Source of the DNA: Sulfurimonas sp.
Lineage (GTDB): Bacteria; Campylobacterota; Campylobacteria; Campylobacterales; Sulfurimonadaceae
DNA length: 25,422 bases
NCBI GenBank assembly: GCA_027063295.1
Contig: JAMORZ010000185.1
Location: 1-25,422, forward strand
Direction of reading: 5' to 3'
This document shows positions 1-7,125 of the stretch, in pieces. The notes under the pieces were generated by a model. The model did not search any database. It saw nothing but the letters and a program-made list of their open reading frames with translations, and had not been told where the DNA came from. Both the position numbers and the translations under genes were made by a program. Positions within the stretch are counted from its first letter, which is position 1, and the number at the start of each line of letters is the position of its first letter.

Positions 1-237
1 ATGTTAGATCTAAAACGTAGTGAAATTCAGCATAATCGAGAGTGGGTAGAGTTTGCAAAACAAACACTTGCTCAAGCAAAAGAGCAGTTGAAACTTGATA
101 TGATTGAGTATGAAAAATTTAAATATTTAGAGTTGCAAGAGATTAAAAAGATAATCGCTGAGCAAAAATTAAAAGAGGCAAAAGAGCTTGATGAGATTGC
201 TCTTATGACTTACAGCAGAAATAAAGAAAGAGGGTAG
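1..237 (+). CDS. fliJ: FliJ-like flagellar export chaperone, C-terminal part
   Basis: The frame is open from the first base of the window and ends with TAG at 235-237. The 78 visible residues are highly charged and free of proline, with the heptad-like spacing of a long helical coiled coil, as in FliJ, the cytoplasmic stalk-like protein of the flagellar type III export apparatus. FliJ is normally about 140-150 residues, so the ATG at base 1 is probably an internal methionine and the real start lies upstream of the window. The next gene, a MotE-like protein, starts three bases after the stop, and FliJ-MotE adjacency is common in flagellar clusters. The call rests on composition, size and context. 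A generic coiled-coil protein cannot be excluded from sequence alone. Confidence 0.55.
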   Translation: MLDLKRSEIQHNREWVEFAKQTLAQAKEQLKLDMIEYEKFKYLELQEIKKIIAEQKLKEAKELDEIALMTYSRNKERG

Positions 238-240
238 AAA

Positions 241-753
241 ATGTTACGAATCATCTTTTTGTTTTCTTTTTTTTCTACACTTTCTTTTGCGATCCAAACA
301 AGTGATAAACTTTTTGAGTGTACAGAGATTTTTCAAGAGAGAAAAAGTGAACTTCTTGTAGAACTTGAGCGTATAGATGAACAAAAACAATCCCTTAGTG
401 CCTTAAAAGCGGCAACAGAAGAGCTTCTCAAGCAGAAAAAGGCCAAATTAGATCATCAAGAAGAGACGATAAACAATACTTTAGCACAGGTCAAAGAGAA
501 AGAAGAAAACATCAAAAAGATGCTCAAAAAAAATGAAAAAGTGCTTCAAGAACTTCAAAAAATTAAGATGGATAAAGTAGCTCAAACATTTTCGAAGATG
601 AAAGCAGCATCAGCTGCTAATATTTTATCTGATATGAACAAACAAGATGCAGCCGCTATTTTACAATCTCTAAAACCAAAAACTGTTGGGCAGATTTTAG
701 CAAAAATGGATTCAAAAAAAGCTTCAGAACTTACTCTCCTTTTAGCAAAATAA
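241..753 (+). CDS. MotE-like periplasmic coiled-coil protein with MgtE-N-type repeats
   Basis: A 170-residue protein with an N-terminal signal peptide (about residues 1-17, ending SFA). Then comes a long Lys/Glu-rich coiled coil (about 35-112) and a C-terminal helical region (about 114-170) in which a short unit is repeated with alternating Met/Leu and Ala positions, for example ILSDMNKQDAAAILQSL followed by QILAKMDSKKASEL. This is the architecture of the MotE family, whose C-terminus resembles the N-terminal domain of MgtE magnesium transporters. The best-studied member is a periplasmic chaperone for a flagellar motility protein in Sinorhizobium. A GAGGG ribosome binding site lies at 229-233, and the gene follows the FliJ-like gene after 3 bases. 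The family assignment is fairly secure; the exact partner in this organism is not known. Confidence 0.7.
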   Translation: MLRIIFLFSFFSTLSFAIQTSDKLFECTEIFQERKSELLVELERIDEQKQSLSALKAATEELLKQKKAKLDHQEETINNTLAQVKEKEENIKKMLKKNEKVLQELQKIKMDKVAQTFSKMKAASAANILSDMNKQDAAAILQSLKPKTVGQILAKMDSKKASELTLLLAK

Positions 754-771
754 TCAAACTTTTACCTAACT

Positions 772-777
772 TATAGT
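772..777 (+). promoter_or_regulatory. Candidate -10 box for the DUF507-carA operon
   Basis: TATAGT sits 39 bases before the DUF507 start, in the 62-base gap after the MotE-like gene. No clear -35 is visible, which is usual for Campylobacterota sigma-70 promoters. It is the best -10 match in this gap, but an AT-rich spacer gives such matches by chance. Confidence 0.3.
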
Positions 778-815
778 AAAATGACAAAATTTAATTTATA
801 GACAGGTCATAAAGT

Positions 816-1367
816 ATGAAAATATCACTCAAAAGTATTCCCCATATCGCCAATAAAATAGCAATCGACTTAAATAAAAGTGGTGTAGTAACTATGACTA
901 AAGGTCTTGAAGCTGTTGCTTATGAAGCTCAAAAAGTTTTAGAACACAGTGTCAAACAAGAGATAGCATTAGAAGAGAAAGCTCGTCATATATGTGATGA
1001 AAATGAAGAAGAGATTGAGTTTATGCTTGCAGATGAGCGTCAACTTTTCTTTATGATTAAGAAAAAACTAGCACCAGAATTTGGTGTAATTTTAGATTAT
1101 GAAGAGCGTTTTTCAGATATCAGTCATAAGATACTTGATGAGCTATACGAAGAGGATCTTATCCATTTTGATGTAACAGAAAATCGTATTAAAAATATTA
1201 TTTATAGTGCAATTACATCATTTATAGCAGATATTTCAGAGATAGAAGATGCTGTTATGGATAAGATCCGTTCGTATAAAAAAAGATATATCCCAGGAAC
1301 AGATGAATTTGATATTTTACACGAAAAACTTTATCGTGAAGAGCTTGTAAAAAGAGGAATGGAATAA
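816..1367 (+). CDS. DUF507 family protein, tandem two-domain form
   Basis: A 183-residue acidic, fully helical cytoplasmic protein without signal peptide, membrane segment or cysteine cluster (one Cys only). It matches the DUF507 family, which has no established function. The family domain is about 90 residues. Here two copies appear to lie in tandem, about 1-90 and 91-183: an isoleucine-rich helix (IANKIAIDLNKSG) recurs as ISHKILDELYEED at the start of the second half, each followed by a helix-turn-helix of similar length. The stop codon overlaps the carA start by one base (TAATG), so the two are translationally coupled. The same DUF507-carA pairing is known to me from relatives, but no mechanistic link is established. 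Confidence 0.75.
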   Translation: MKISLKSIPHIANKIAIDLNKSGVVTMTKGLEAVAYEAQKVLEHSVKQEIALEEKARHICDENEEEIEFMLADERQLFFMIKKKLAPEFGVILDYEERFSDISHKILDELYEEDLIHFDVTENRIKNIIYSAITSFIADISEIEDAVMDKIRSYKKRYIPGTDEFDILHEKLYREELVKRGME

Positions 1368-2509
1368 TGGCAGAGTTAACACTACAAAAAGCATATATCT
1401 ATCTTGAAAATGGTACATATCTTGAAGCAAACAGTTTTGGTGCAGAGGGTACAAGTGTTGGAGAGATAGTTTTTAACACATCAATGTCAGGGTATCAAGA
1501 GATTATGTCTGACCCATCTTATGCTGGACAGTTTGTAACTTTTACAATGCCTGAAATAGGAAATGTTGGAGTAAATGAGCAAGATATGGAAAGTAGCAGT
1601 GCTCATGCAAAAGGGATGATAGTAAGAAATTATCAACCACGCTATTCAAGTTTTCGTGCAGAAGATTCACTCCATAATTTTTTAGTGAAATATAATGTAA
1701 TGGGGCTTTGTGATATAGATACAAGATTTCTTACAAAAACAGTACGTACTGAAGGTGCAATGATGATGGTGGCTTCTACAGAAGTGAGTGATAAAGAGGA
1801 GCTCAAGAAGATTTTGGAAAACTCTCCACGTATTGAAGAGGTGAATTATATTGAACAAGTTAGTACAAAAGAGTCTTACAAACATACATCTGCTACCTAT
1901 TCATATAGAGAATTTACATACAAAGAAGCTCCAAAAGCAGAAGCTAAGATCGCTGTGATTGACTTTGGAGTTAAACGTAATATTCTCAATGAGATTGTAA
2001 ACGCAGGGATTGCTGTTGATGTAATACCAAATGATTTTGATGCACAAGATATTATAGCTCAGTATCAAAATAAAGAGATTGATGGTGTGTTTTTATCAAA
2101 TGGACCAGGTGATCCACTTGTGCTGAAAAAAGAGCAAGAGCAGATCAAAAAGCTTATCGAGGCAAAAGTTCCTATGTTTGGTATCTGCCTTGGTCATCAA
2201 CTTCTTTCTATCTCACATGGGTATGATACTTTTAAACTGAAGTTTGGACATCATGGTGGTAATCATCCTGTTAAAAATGAAAAAACGGGACTTGTTGAGA
2301 TTACTGCACAAAATCATAATTATAATGTTCCTGATAATATTACAGAGATAGCAGAAGTGACACATACAAACCTTTTTGATAATACTATTGAAGGGTTGAG
2401 ATATAATGATGCACCTATTTTCTCTGTACAGCATCACCCAGAATCTTCTCCTGGACCAAAAGAGAGTAGTTATATCTTTTCAGAGTTTCTTTCACTCATA
2501 AAACGATAA
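1367..2509 (+). CDS. carA: Carbamoyl-phosphate synthase small (glutaminase) subunit
   Basis: A 380-residue protein that hydrolyses glutamine and passes ammonia to CarB, giving carbamoyl phosphate for arginine and pyrimidine synthesis. The N-terminal CPSase small-subunit domain (about 6-140) contains FNTSMSGYQEIMSDPSYAGQ. The C-terminal class I glutamine amidotransferase domain (about 193-378) shows the oxyanion motif NGPGDP (245-250), the nucleophile Cys274 in GICLGHQ, and the His357/Glu359 pair in QHHPES. All catalytic residues are present and the length is normal. The start is fixed by one-base overlap with the DUF507 stop. carB is not in the window, so the genes are not adjacent downstream as they are in enterobacteria. 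Confidence 0.97.
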   Translation: MAELTLQKAYIYLENGTYLEANSFGAEGTSVGEIVFNTSMSGYQEIMSDPSYAGQFVTFTMPEIGNVGVNEQDMESSSAHAKGMIVRNYQPRYSSFRAEDSLHNFLVKYNVMGLCDIDTRFLTKTVRTEGAMMMVASTEVSDKEELKKILENSPRIEEVNYIEQVSTKESYKHTSATYSYREFTYKEAPKAEAKIAVIDFGVKRNILNEIVNAGIAVDVIPNDFDAQDIIAQYQNKEIDGVFLSNGPGDPLVLKKEQEQIKKLIEAKVPMFGICLGHQLLSISHGYDTFKLKFGHHGGNHPVKNEKTGLVEITAQNHNYNVPDNITEIAEVTHTNLFDNTIEGLRYNDAPIFSVQHHPESSPGPKESSYIFSEFLSLIKR

Positions 2510-2515
2510 TTTAAG

Positions 2516-2533
2516 GCAATGCTTTGGCATTGC
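2516..2533 (+). terminator. Possible weak terminator hairpin after carA
   Basis: A 7-bp perfect stem (GCAATGC / GCATTGC) with a TTTG loop begins 7 bases after the carA stop. It is followed by a mixed pyrimidine run (TATCTCTTACT) rather than a clean T tract, so intrinsic termination is plausible but weak. Confidence 0.4.
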
Positions 2534-2597
2534 TATCTCTTACTATTATACTTAATCAAATATAAAATCATAAAAGTAAACAAATTGCAAATAAATC

Positions 2598-2603
2598 TAT
2601 AAT
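2598..2603 (+). promoter_or_regulatory. Candidate -10 box for the cco operon
   Basis: A consensus TATAAT in the 214-base gap between carA and ccoN. It would give a leader of about 115 bases. Other AT-rich -10-like strings occur at about 2541 and 2619, so this choice is tentative. I see no convincing FNR-type dyad. Confidence 0.3.
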
Positions 2604-2667
2604 TTAGTCCAAAATTAAGATAATTTAAACAAATCAACTGCTAATATACGGTGTTAATTGGTTTATT

Positions 2668-2717
2668 AGGTAGAGAACCCTACCTCTTAAGCTTAATTGC
2701 TTTGAATCTTAAGGAGG
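2668..2717 (+). promoter_or_regulatory. ccoN leader: hairpin followed by a strong ribosome binding site
   Basis: A 6-bp stem AGGTAG / CTACCT (2668-2673 and 2680-2685, 6-base loop) is followed by the palindrome TTAAGCTTAA at 2687-2696. A near-perfect Shine-Dalgarno AAGGAGG lies at 2711-2717, six bases before the ATG. The strong site fits high expression of the oxidase. Whether the hairpin has a role in stability or control is inference. Confidence 0.45.
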
Positions 2718-2723
2718 CTATAT

Positions 2724-4220
2724 ATGGAGAATCGTCCATTAGAGTACGACTATACGGTTGCAAAGATGTTCATGCTCGCAACGATTGTTTTAGGAATCGT
2801 TGGAATGCTCATCGGTGTAATTTTAGCATTTGAACTTGCTTTCCCTAGTATTAATACAATACTAGGTGAAGGACTTGCTGAATACACAAACTTTAGTCGT
2901 CTTCGTCCACTGCACACAGATGCAGTAATTTTTGGGTTTACATTAAGTGGTATTTTTGCTACTTGGTATTATGTTGGTCAACGTGTACTAAAAGTATCAA
3001 TGGCAGAATCAGGCTTTTTGATGTTTATTGGTAAATTACACTTTGTACTTTACGTTATTGGTGTTGCAGCAGTTGTTGTTTCACTTTTTGCTGGTGTTAC
3101 TACATCAAAAGAGTATGCTGAATTTGAATGGCCAATCGACATCGCTATCGTTGTTGTATGGGTACTTTTTGGTATGAGTATTTTCGGTCTTATCGGTATT
3201 CGCCGTGAGAAGAGTTTATACATCTCTGTATGGTACTACATCGCTACTTTCCTTGGTATAGCTATGCTTTACCTTTTCAACAACATGGAAGTTCCAACTA
3301 TGCTTGTATCTGCACCAGATGGTTCAGCTATTGGTGGTGCTTGGTATCACTCAGTATCTATGTATGCTGGTACAAATGATGCACTGGTACAATGGTGGTA
3401 TGGACACAATGCGGTTGCATTTGGTTTTACTGTTCCTATTGTTGCAATGATTTACTATTTCTTACCAAAAGAATCTGGTCAAGCAATTTATTCTTATAAA
3501 TTGTCTTTACTTTCATTCTGGGGTTTAATGTTTGTTTATCTTTGGGCTGGTGGTCACCACCTTCTTTATTCAACTGTTCCTGACTGGATGCAAACTATGG
3601 GTTCTATCTTCTCTGTAATCCTTATTTTACCATCTTGGGGTTCAGCGATCAATATGCTTCTTACAATGAAGGGTGAGTGGCAACAAGTTGCAGCTTCTCC
3701 ACTAATCAAGTTTATGGTTCTTGGTTCTACATTCTATATGTTCTCTACATTAGAAGGTCCTATTCAAGCTATCAAATCTGTAAATGCTATTGCACACTTT
3801 ACTGACTGGATCGTTGGTCACGTTCACGATGGTGTTCTTGGTTGGGTTGGATTCATGATTATGGCTGCACTTTACCATATGGCTCCACGTGTATTTAAAC
3901 GTGAGATCTACTCAAAGAGCTTAATGGCTGCACAATTCTGGATTCAAACTCTTGGTGTTGTTTTTTACTTCACATCAATGTGGATCGCAGGTATTACTCA
4001 AGGTATGATGTGGCGTGCTCACGATGAGTTTGGTAACCTTGCTTACTCATTCATCGATACAGTAACAGTACTTCACCCATACTATGCAATCCGTGGTGTT
4101 GGTGGTTTACTCTACCTAACTGGTTTCTTGATGTTCGCATACAATATCTACAAAACTATGACTGCTGGTCGTAAAGTAGAAGAGAGCGAATTAGCTTCAG
4201 CATCGCCTATGGGCGCTTAA
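2724..4220 (+). CDS. ccoN: cbb3-type cytochrome c oxidase subunit I
   Basis: The catalytic subunit of the high-affinity proton-pumping cbb3 oxidase: 498 residues, about 12 membrane helices. Ligand residues are visible: His64 (RLRPLHTD) and His368 for low-spin heme b, His366 (VGHVHDG) for heme b3, and His228 (WWYGHNA), His278 and His279 (AGGHHLL) for CuB. Tyr272, six residues before His278, is at the position of the tyrosine cross-linked to histidine in Pseudomonas stutzeri CcoN (family knowledge). The subunit reduces O2 to water with electrons from CcoO and CcoP. It is first in a tight ccoNOQP operon. The start has a strong ribosome binding site at 2711-2717. The gene is intact. Confidence 0.98.
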   Translation: MENRPLEYDYTVAKMFMLATIVLGIVGMLIGVILAFELAFPSINTILGEGLAEYTNFSRLRPLHTDAVIFGFTLSGIFATWYYVGQRVLKVSMAESGFLMFIGKLHFVLYVIGVAAVVVSLFAGVTTSKEYAEFEWPIDIAIVVVWVLFGMSIFGLIGIRREKSLYISVWYYIATFLGIAMLYLFNNMEVPTMLVSAPDGSAIGGAWYHSVSMYAGTNDALVQWWYGHNAVAFGFTVPIVAMIYYFLPKESGQAIYSYKLSLLSFWGLMFVYLWAGGHHLLYSTVPDWMQTMGSIFSVILILPSWGSAINMLLTMKGEWQQVAASPLIKFMVLGSTFYMFSTLEGPIQAIKSVNAIAHFTDWIVGHVHDGVLGWVGFMIMAALYHMAPRVFKREIYSKSLMAAQFWIQTLGVVFYFTSMWIAGITQGMMWRAHDEFGNLAYSFIDTVTVLHPYYAIRGVGGLLYLTGFLMFAYNIYKTMTAGRKVEESELASASPMGA

Positions 4221-4238
4221 GAGAGGGGGATAGATATT

Positions 4239-4931
4239 ATGTTTCACTGGTTAGAAAAACGTCCGTTCTTTTTTGCGGTAGGTGTATTTATAGCAATTGC
4301 TTTTGCAGGTTTAATCGAAATTCTTCCAAACTTTGCACAAGCTTCACGTCCTGTAATTGGTACTAAGCCTTATTCTACTTTAGAATTAGCTGGTCGCCAA
4401 GTATATATTAAAAATAGTTGTAATGCTTGTCACTCACAACTTATTCGTCCATTTAAATCAGAAACTGACCGTTATGGTCACTACTCTTTAAGTGGTGAGT
4501 ATGCTTATGATCGTCCATTCCTTTGGGGATCAAAACGTACTGGTCCAGACTTAATGCGTGTAGGTAACTACCGTACAACTGACTGGCATGAAAACCATAT
4601 GAAAGATCCTGCTGCTGTAGTACCAGGTTCAATTATGCCTGCTTATAGATGGATGTTTACAAACGAAGCAGATATCAACACTGCATTTGCTGAACAAGTA
4701 ACTGTAGCAAATATCTTCTCTGTACCATATAACAAACCTGTTCCAATGAAAGATGGTTCAACTGCGGTTGTTAAAATGGGTAACAATGTAAAAGAAGCAA
4801 AAGCTTTAGCTCTTGAAGAAGCAAAAGTAATTGCAGCAGATATGAAAGATCAAGACGTTAAAGATGCAGTAGCAAAAGGGAATATTCCTGAAATTGTTGC
4901 ACTTATTGCATACTTAAATAGTCTTAAATAG
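4239..4931 (+). CDS. ccoO: cbb3-type cytochrome c oxidase subunit II, monoheme
   Basis: A 230-residue membrane-anchored monoheme cytochrome c that passes electrons to CcoN. One uncleaved N-terminal membrane helix (about 9-27) is followed by a periplasmic domain with the heme c motif CNACH (Cys61, Cys64, His65). The conserved stretch GPDLMRVGNYR follows, and the sixth ligand is probably the methionine of SIMPAYRWMF. It lies 18 bases after ccoN, with a GAGGGGG ribosome binding site. The length is normal for the family. Confidence 0.97.
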   Translation: MFHWLEKRPFFFAVGVFIAIAFAGLIEILPNFAQASRPVIGTKPYSTLELAGRQVYIKNSCNACHSQLIRPFKSETDRYGHYSLSGEYAYDRPFLWGSKRTGPDLMRVGNYRTTDWHENHMKDPAAVVPGSIMPAYRWMFTNEADINTAFAEQVTVANIFSVPYNKPVPMKDGSTAVVKMGNNVKEAKALALEEAKVIAADMKDQDVKDAVAKGNIPEIVALIAYLNSLK

Positions 4932-4943
4932 TAGGGGTATGTA

Positions 4944-5147
4944 GTGGATATTGCAACACTTCAAGCTTATGGATATTTTGTATTAACTGTAGGGTTAACT
5001 GTTATTCTTTATGCATATATTTACCATTTGTATAAGAACAGAAAAGATGCAGATGGTCATGATTATGAAGAGTACAGCAATATCGCACTCAATGATGACA
5101 TAGTAGATACTCCGGTAAATGCTGTGTCAAAGACAGAAGATAAATAG
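4944..5147 (+). CDS. ccoQ: cbb3-type cytochrome c oxidase small subunit
   Basis: A 67-residue single-span membrane protein: one helix at about 7-27 (GYFVLTVGLTVILYAYIYHLY), then a charged cytoplasmic tail. CcoQ subunits stabilise the oxidase and are poorly conserved, so the call rests on size, topology and position between ccoO and ccoP. The start is GTG at 4944, after a TAGGGG ribosome binding site. An ATG five bases earlier (4939) runs straight into TAG and cannot be used. Confidence 0.85.
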   Translation: MDIATLQAYGYFVLTVGLTVILYAYIYHLYKNRKDADGHDYEEYSNIALNDDIVDTPVNAVSKTEDK

Positions 5148-5158
5148 GAGAAAGATAT

Positions 5159-6085
5159 ATGAATAAGCTTTATCTTTGGGGAATTATCATTACTGCAATT
5201 ATGTTAGGTGCAACATACTATACTGTTGTTCTAACTAAGGGTGGTTTGAATGGTGATATCGTCAATATGCTTGCAGTTGCAGGTGCTGTTGCACTTGTAA
5301 TTATTACAGTATTTGTTGTAATCAAGTATGTTCGTCAAATGCAAACAGATACTGCAACAGGTGAGTTGGCTGACGAATCTTGGGATGACATTGGTGAGTA
5401 CAAGAACCCAGTACCTTTTGGTTGGGCAATTATGTTCTTAGGTACAATGATTTGGGGTATGTGGTACTTTGTTGCAGGTTATCCTGTAAATGCATACTCT
5501 CAAATTGGTGAGTACAACGAAGAGGTTGCTGCACACGATGCAAAATTTGAGAAAGAGTACGCAAACATCACAGGTGATAGACTTGTTGAGATGGGTGAGT
5601 CTGTATTCTTAGCAGAGTGTAAAGTGTGTCACGGTATCAATGCAGATGGTATTGATGGAAAAGCTGCAAACTTAAATGTAAGACTTGAAGCAAAAACTAT
5701 CAAAGATGTAATTGAGCATGGTTCAAACAACCAACTTCTTGGTATGGAAATGCCAATGCCAGATCGTAACGGTTTATTTAACAATAACACTGGTGCTCCA
5801 ATTACTGATGCAGAGATCGAAAAAGTTTCTAACTATGTTGCAAATGGTATGAGTGGTGAAGGTGCTGATATTTTTGCTGGTACATGTGCTGCATGTCATG
5901 GTAGTGATGGTATGGGTATGGAGTATGTTGCACCAAGTATTGCAGCATTTAACAACACACTTATTACAAATGTACTTACTCATGGTAAAAAAGGTGCAAT
6001 CGGTACTATGCCTGCATTCGATAGACTTAATGCTAAACAAAAAGAAGCAGTTGCTGCTTACATCACTAGCTTAAGTGCAAAATAA
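5159..6085 (+). CDS. ccoP: cbb3-type cytochrome c oxidase subunit III, diheme
   Basis: A 308-residue diheme cytochrome c that is the electron entry point of the oxidase. Heme motifs are CKVCH (Cys154, Cys157, His158) and CAACH (Cys243, Cys246, His247), each in a cytochrome c domain, with candidate axial methionines in the MEMPMPD and GTMPAF stretches. The membrane part has three predicted helices (about 4-25, 34-56 and 86-108), with the conserved GEYKNPVPFGWA between the second and third. Many CcoP proteins have one or two helices, so the first helix here looks like an N-terminal extension. It sits 11 bases after ccoQ, with a GGAGA ribosome binding site. Confidence 0.97.
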   Translation: MNKLYLWGIIITAIMLGATYYTVVLTKGGLNGDIVNMLAVAGAVALVIITVFVVIKYVRQMQTDTATGELADESWDDIGEYKNPVPFGWAIMFLGTMIWGMWYFVAGYPVNAYSQIGEYNEEVAAHDAKFEKEYANITGDRLVEMGESVFLAECKVCHGINADGIDGKAANLNVRLEAKTIKDVIEHGSNNQLLGMEMPMPDRNGLFNNNTGAPITDAEIEKVSNYVANGMSGEGADIFAGTCAACHGSDGMGMEYVAPSIAAFNNTLITNVLTHGKKGAIGTMPAFDRLNAKQKEAVAAYITSLSAK

Positions 6086-6095
6086 GGAGTCAGGT

Positions 6096-6305
6096 ATGAA
6101 TGAAAATAGAAGTGTATTCGGTCTTCATGGTATCACCGGTATGTTAATTGCAACTGTGCTTTTACTTAGTATTCTTGCTTTTTTAACAGTAAGTGCTATG
6201 AGTGTACAAAATGCTAATGCTCAAAACTTTTATGACATAAAAGATGAAAAATCTATTAAGATGATCGATGTTAACAACAAAGATCACCTTGTAGATGTAA
6301 AGTAG
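6096..6305 (+). CDS. DUF4006 family small membrane protein
   Basis: A 69-residue protein with one hydrophobic helix (about 13-33, GMLIATVLLLSILAFLTVSAM) after the conserved-looking start NENRSVFGLHGITG, and a hydrophilic tail likely in the periplasm. It matches DUF4006, a family of about 70 residues found behind ccoP in Campylobacterota (for example Cj1486c, from memory). The function is unknown. I place the start at the ATG at 6096, behind TAAGGAGT (6083-6090). An in-frame ATG at 6075 inside ccoP would add seven residues but has no ribosome binding site. Position in the cco run suggests a role in oxidase assembly or stability; this is inference. Confidence 0.8.
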   Translation: MNENRSVFGLHGITGMLIATVLLLSILAFLTVSAMSVQNANAQNFYDIKDEKSIKMIDVNNKDHLVDVK

Positions 6306-6317
6306 GAGGAGTTTAAA

Positions 6318-6407
6318 ATGGATAAAATAATCGCATGGGGCCTTGTTTTAATGGCTGCGTATACGCTTTATGCTGTGGTAACTCCAAATCACCTTTTTAT
6401 TGGGTAG
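6318..6407 (+). CDS. 29-residue membrane micro-protein in the cco cluster
   Basis: A short open frame with start ATG at 6318, stop TAG at 6405-6407 and a strong ribosome binding site TAGGAGG at 6303-6309. It encodes one hydrophobic helix (about residues 4-22, starting IIAWGLVLMAAYTLYAVV) and ends in NHLFIG. It fills the gap between the DUF4006 gene (12 bases upstream) and the next gene, which begins right at or after its end. The size and single span recall CcoS, CydX or CcoQ-like oxidase micro-subunits, but I recognise no family. The evidence that it is real is the ribosome binding site, exact fit in the operon and coherent membrane sequence. Confidence 0.65.
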   Translation: MDKIIAWGLVLMAAYTLYAVVTPNHLFIG

Positions 6408-6414
6408 GGACTTC

Positions 6415-7125
6415 TTGAAGTTTTTATCTAGAGGGCTTTTTGCCCTCATCCTCACACTATCGTTTCAAATACAATTATTTGCAGAGTATTTATATAAAGA
6501 TGAAGTTGTTCATCGTGATGCATTTACTCATGAAGTAGAAAAACTTGGAAGTGAACTTTACCAAAAAACTGGTATAAAACTTTTGCTTGTAATGTTAAGA
6601 GAACTACCTCATGGAAAAGATATTCATCAATATGAAGCAGAGTTACTTTCTCAGTTTCAAGAGCCAACAATTGTATTGACATTTTCCGAACTCAACTCTG
6701 AGGTTGATATTTTAGCAAATGATACATCTTTATATAAATATTTTGATCGCAAACAGGTTCTCTCACCAGTAGCATCTGCTGTTCAAGCTTTTATTATGGC
6801 AATGATTTATGCAGATAGCTGGGAGCACTTTAATGAATTGCGTAAAAATTATGGTGGAACAATCTTGCCACTCTTAGCACAAAAAGCAAAAGATGAGCAG
6901 ATAGTTGGGAAGTATGCAGGAAGTATGTATAACGGATATATTGATATTGCACATCAAATTTCTGTTGCAAAAGGTGTTGTTTTAGAAAATGACCCAGGAG
7001 ATGCTAATCAAGAAGCTATATTTTGGGTAAAGGTGTTTTTCTACGGTTTCATTTTATATGGTATTATTATATATATTAGAAGATCTATTTATAAAAGAAG
7101 GTATATAAATGAACAAAACAAGTAG
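6415..7125 (+). CDS. Secreted, C-terminally membrane-anchored protein of unknown function (possibly TPM-domain-like)
   Basis: About 236 residues from a TTG start at 6415, preceded by TAGGGA (6405-6410). This start gives a clean signal peptide MKFLSRGLFALILTLS... ending LFA. An ATG at 6400 adds five residues, overlaps the micro-ORF stop and has no ribosome binding site. The periplasmic part (about 20-190) has an alpha/beta pattern with TGIKLLLVMLRELP and EPTIVLTFSELNSEVDI, faintly like TPM (TLP18.3/Psb32) domains. A C-terminal helix (about 200-222) and a basic tail RRSIYKRR anchor it in the inner membrane. It sits in the position of Cj1485c/Cj1484c-like genes behind cco. No function is assigned; the TPM link is weak. 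Confidence 0.7.
   Translation: MKFLSRGLFALILTLSFQIQLFAEYLYKDEVVHRDAFTHEVEKLGSELYQKTGIKLLLVMLRELPHGKDIHQYEAELLSQFQEPTIVLTFSELNSEVDILANDTSLYKYFDRKQVLSPVASAVQAFIMAMIYADSWEHFNELRKNYGGTILPLLAQKAKDEQIVGKYAGSMYNGYIDIAHQISVAKGVVLENDPGDANQEAIFWVKVFFYGFILYGIIIYIRRSIYKRRYINEQNK

Noticed and set aside
2651..2833. 60-residue frame overlapping the ccoN start
   Set aside because: It is out of frame with ccoN, has no ribosome binding site, and its second half is only the shadow of ccoN coding sequence.
4239..6085. Reading ccoO/ccoP as photosynthetic or generic cytochrome genes
   Set aside because: The order N-O-Q-P, the heme counts one and two, and the CcoN ligand set fix this as cbb3 oxidase.
6075..6095. 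DUF4006 gene starting at 6075 inside ccoP
   Set aside because: No ribosome binding site. The ATG at 6096 follows TAAGGAGT directly after the ccoP stop.
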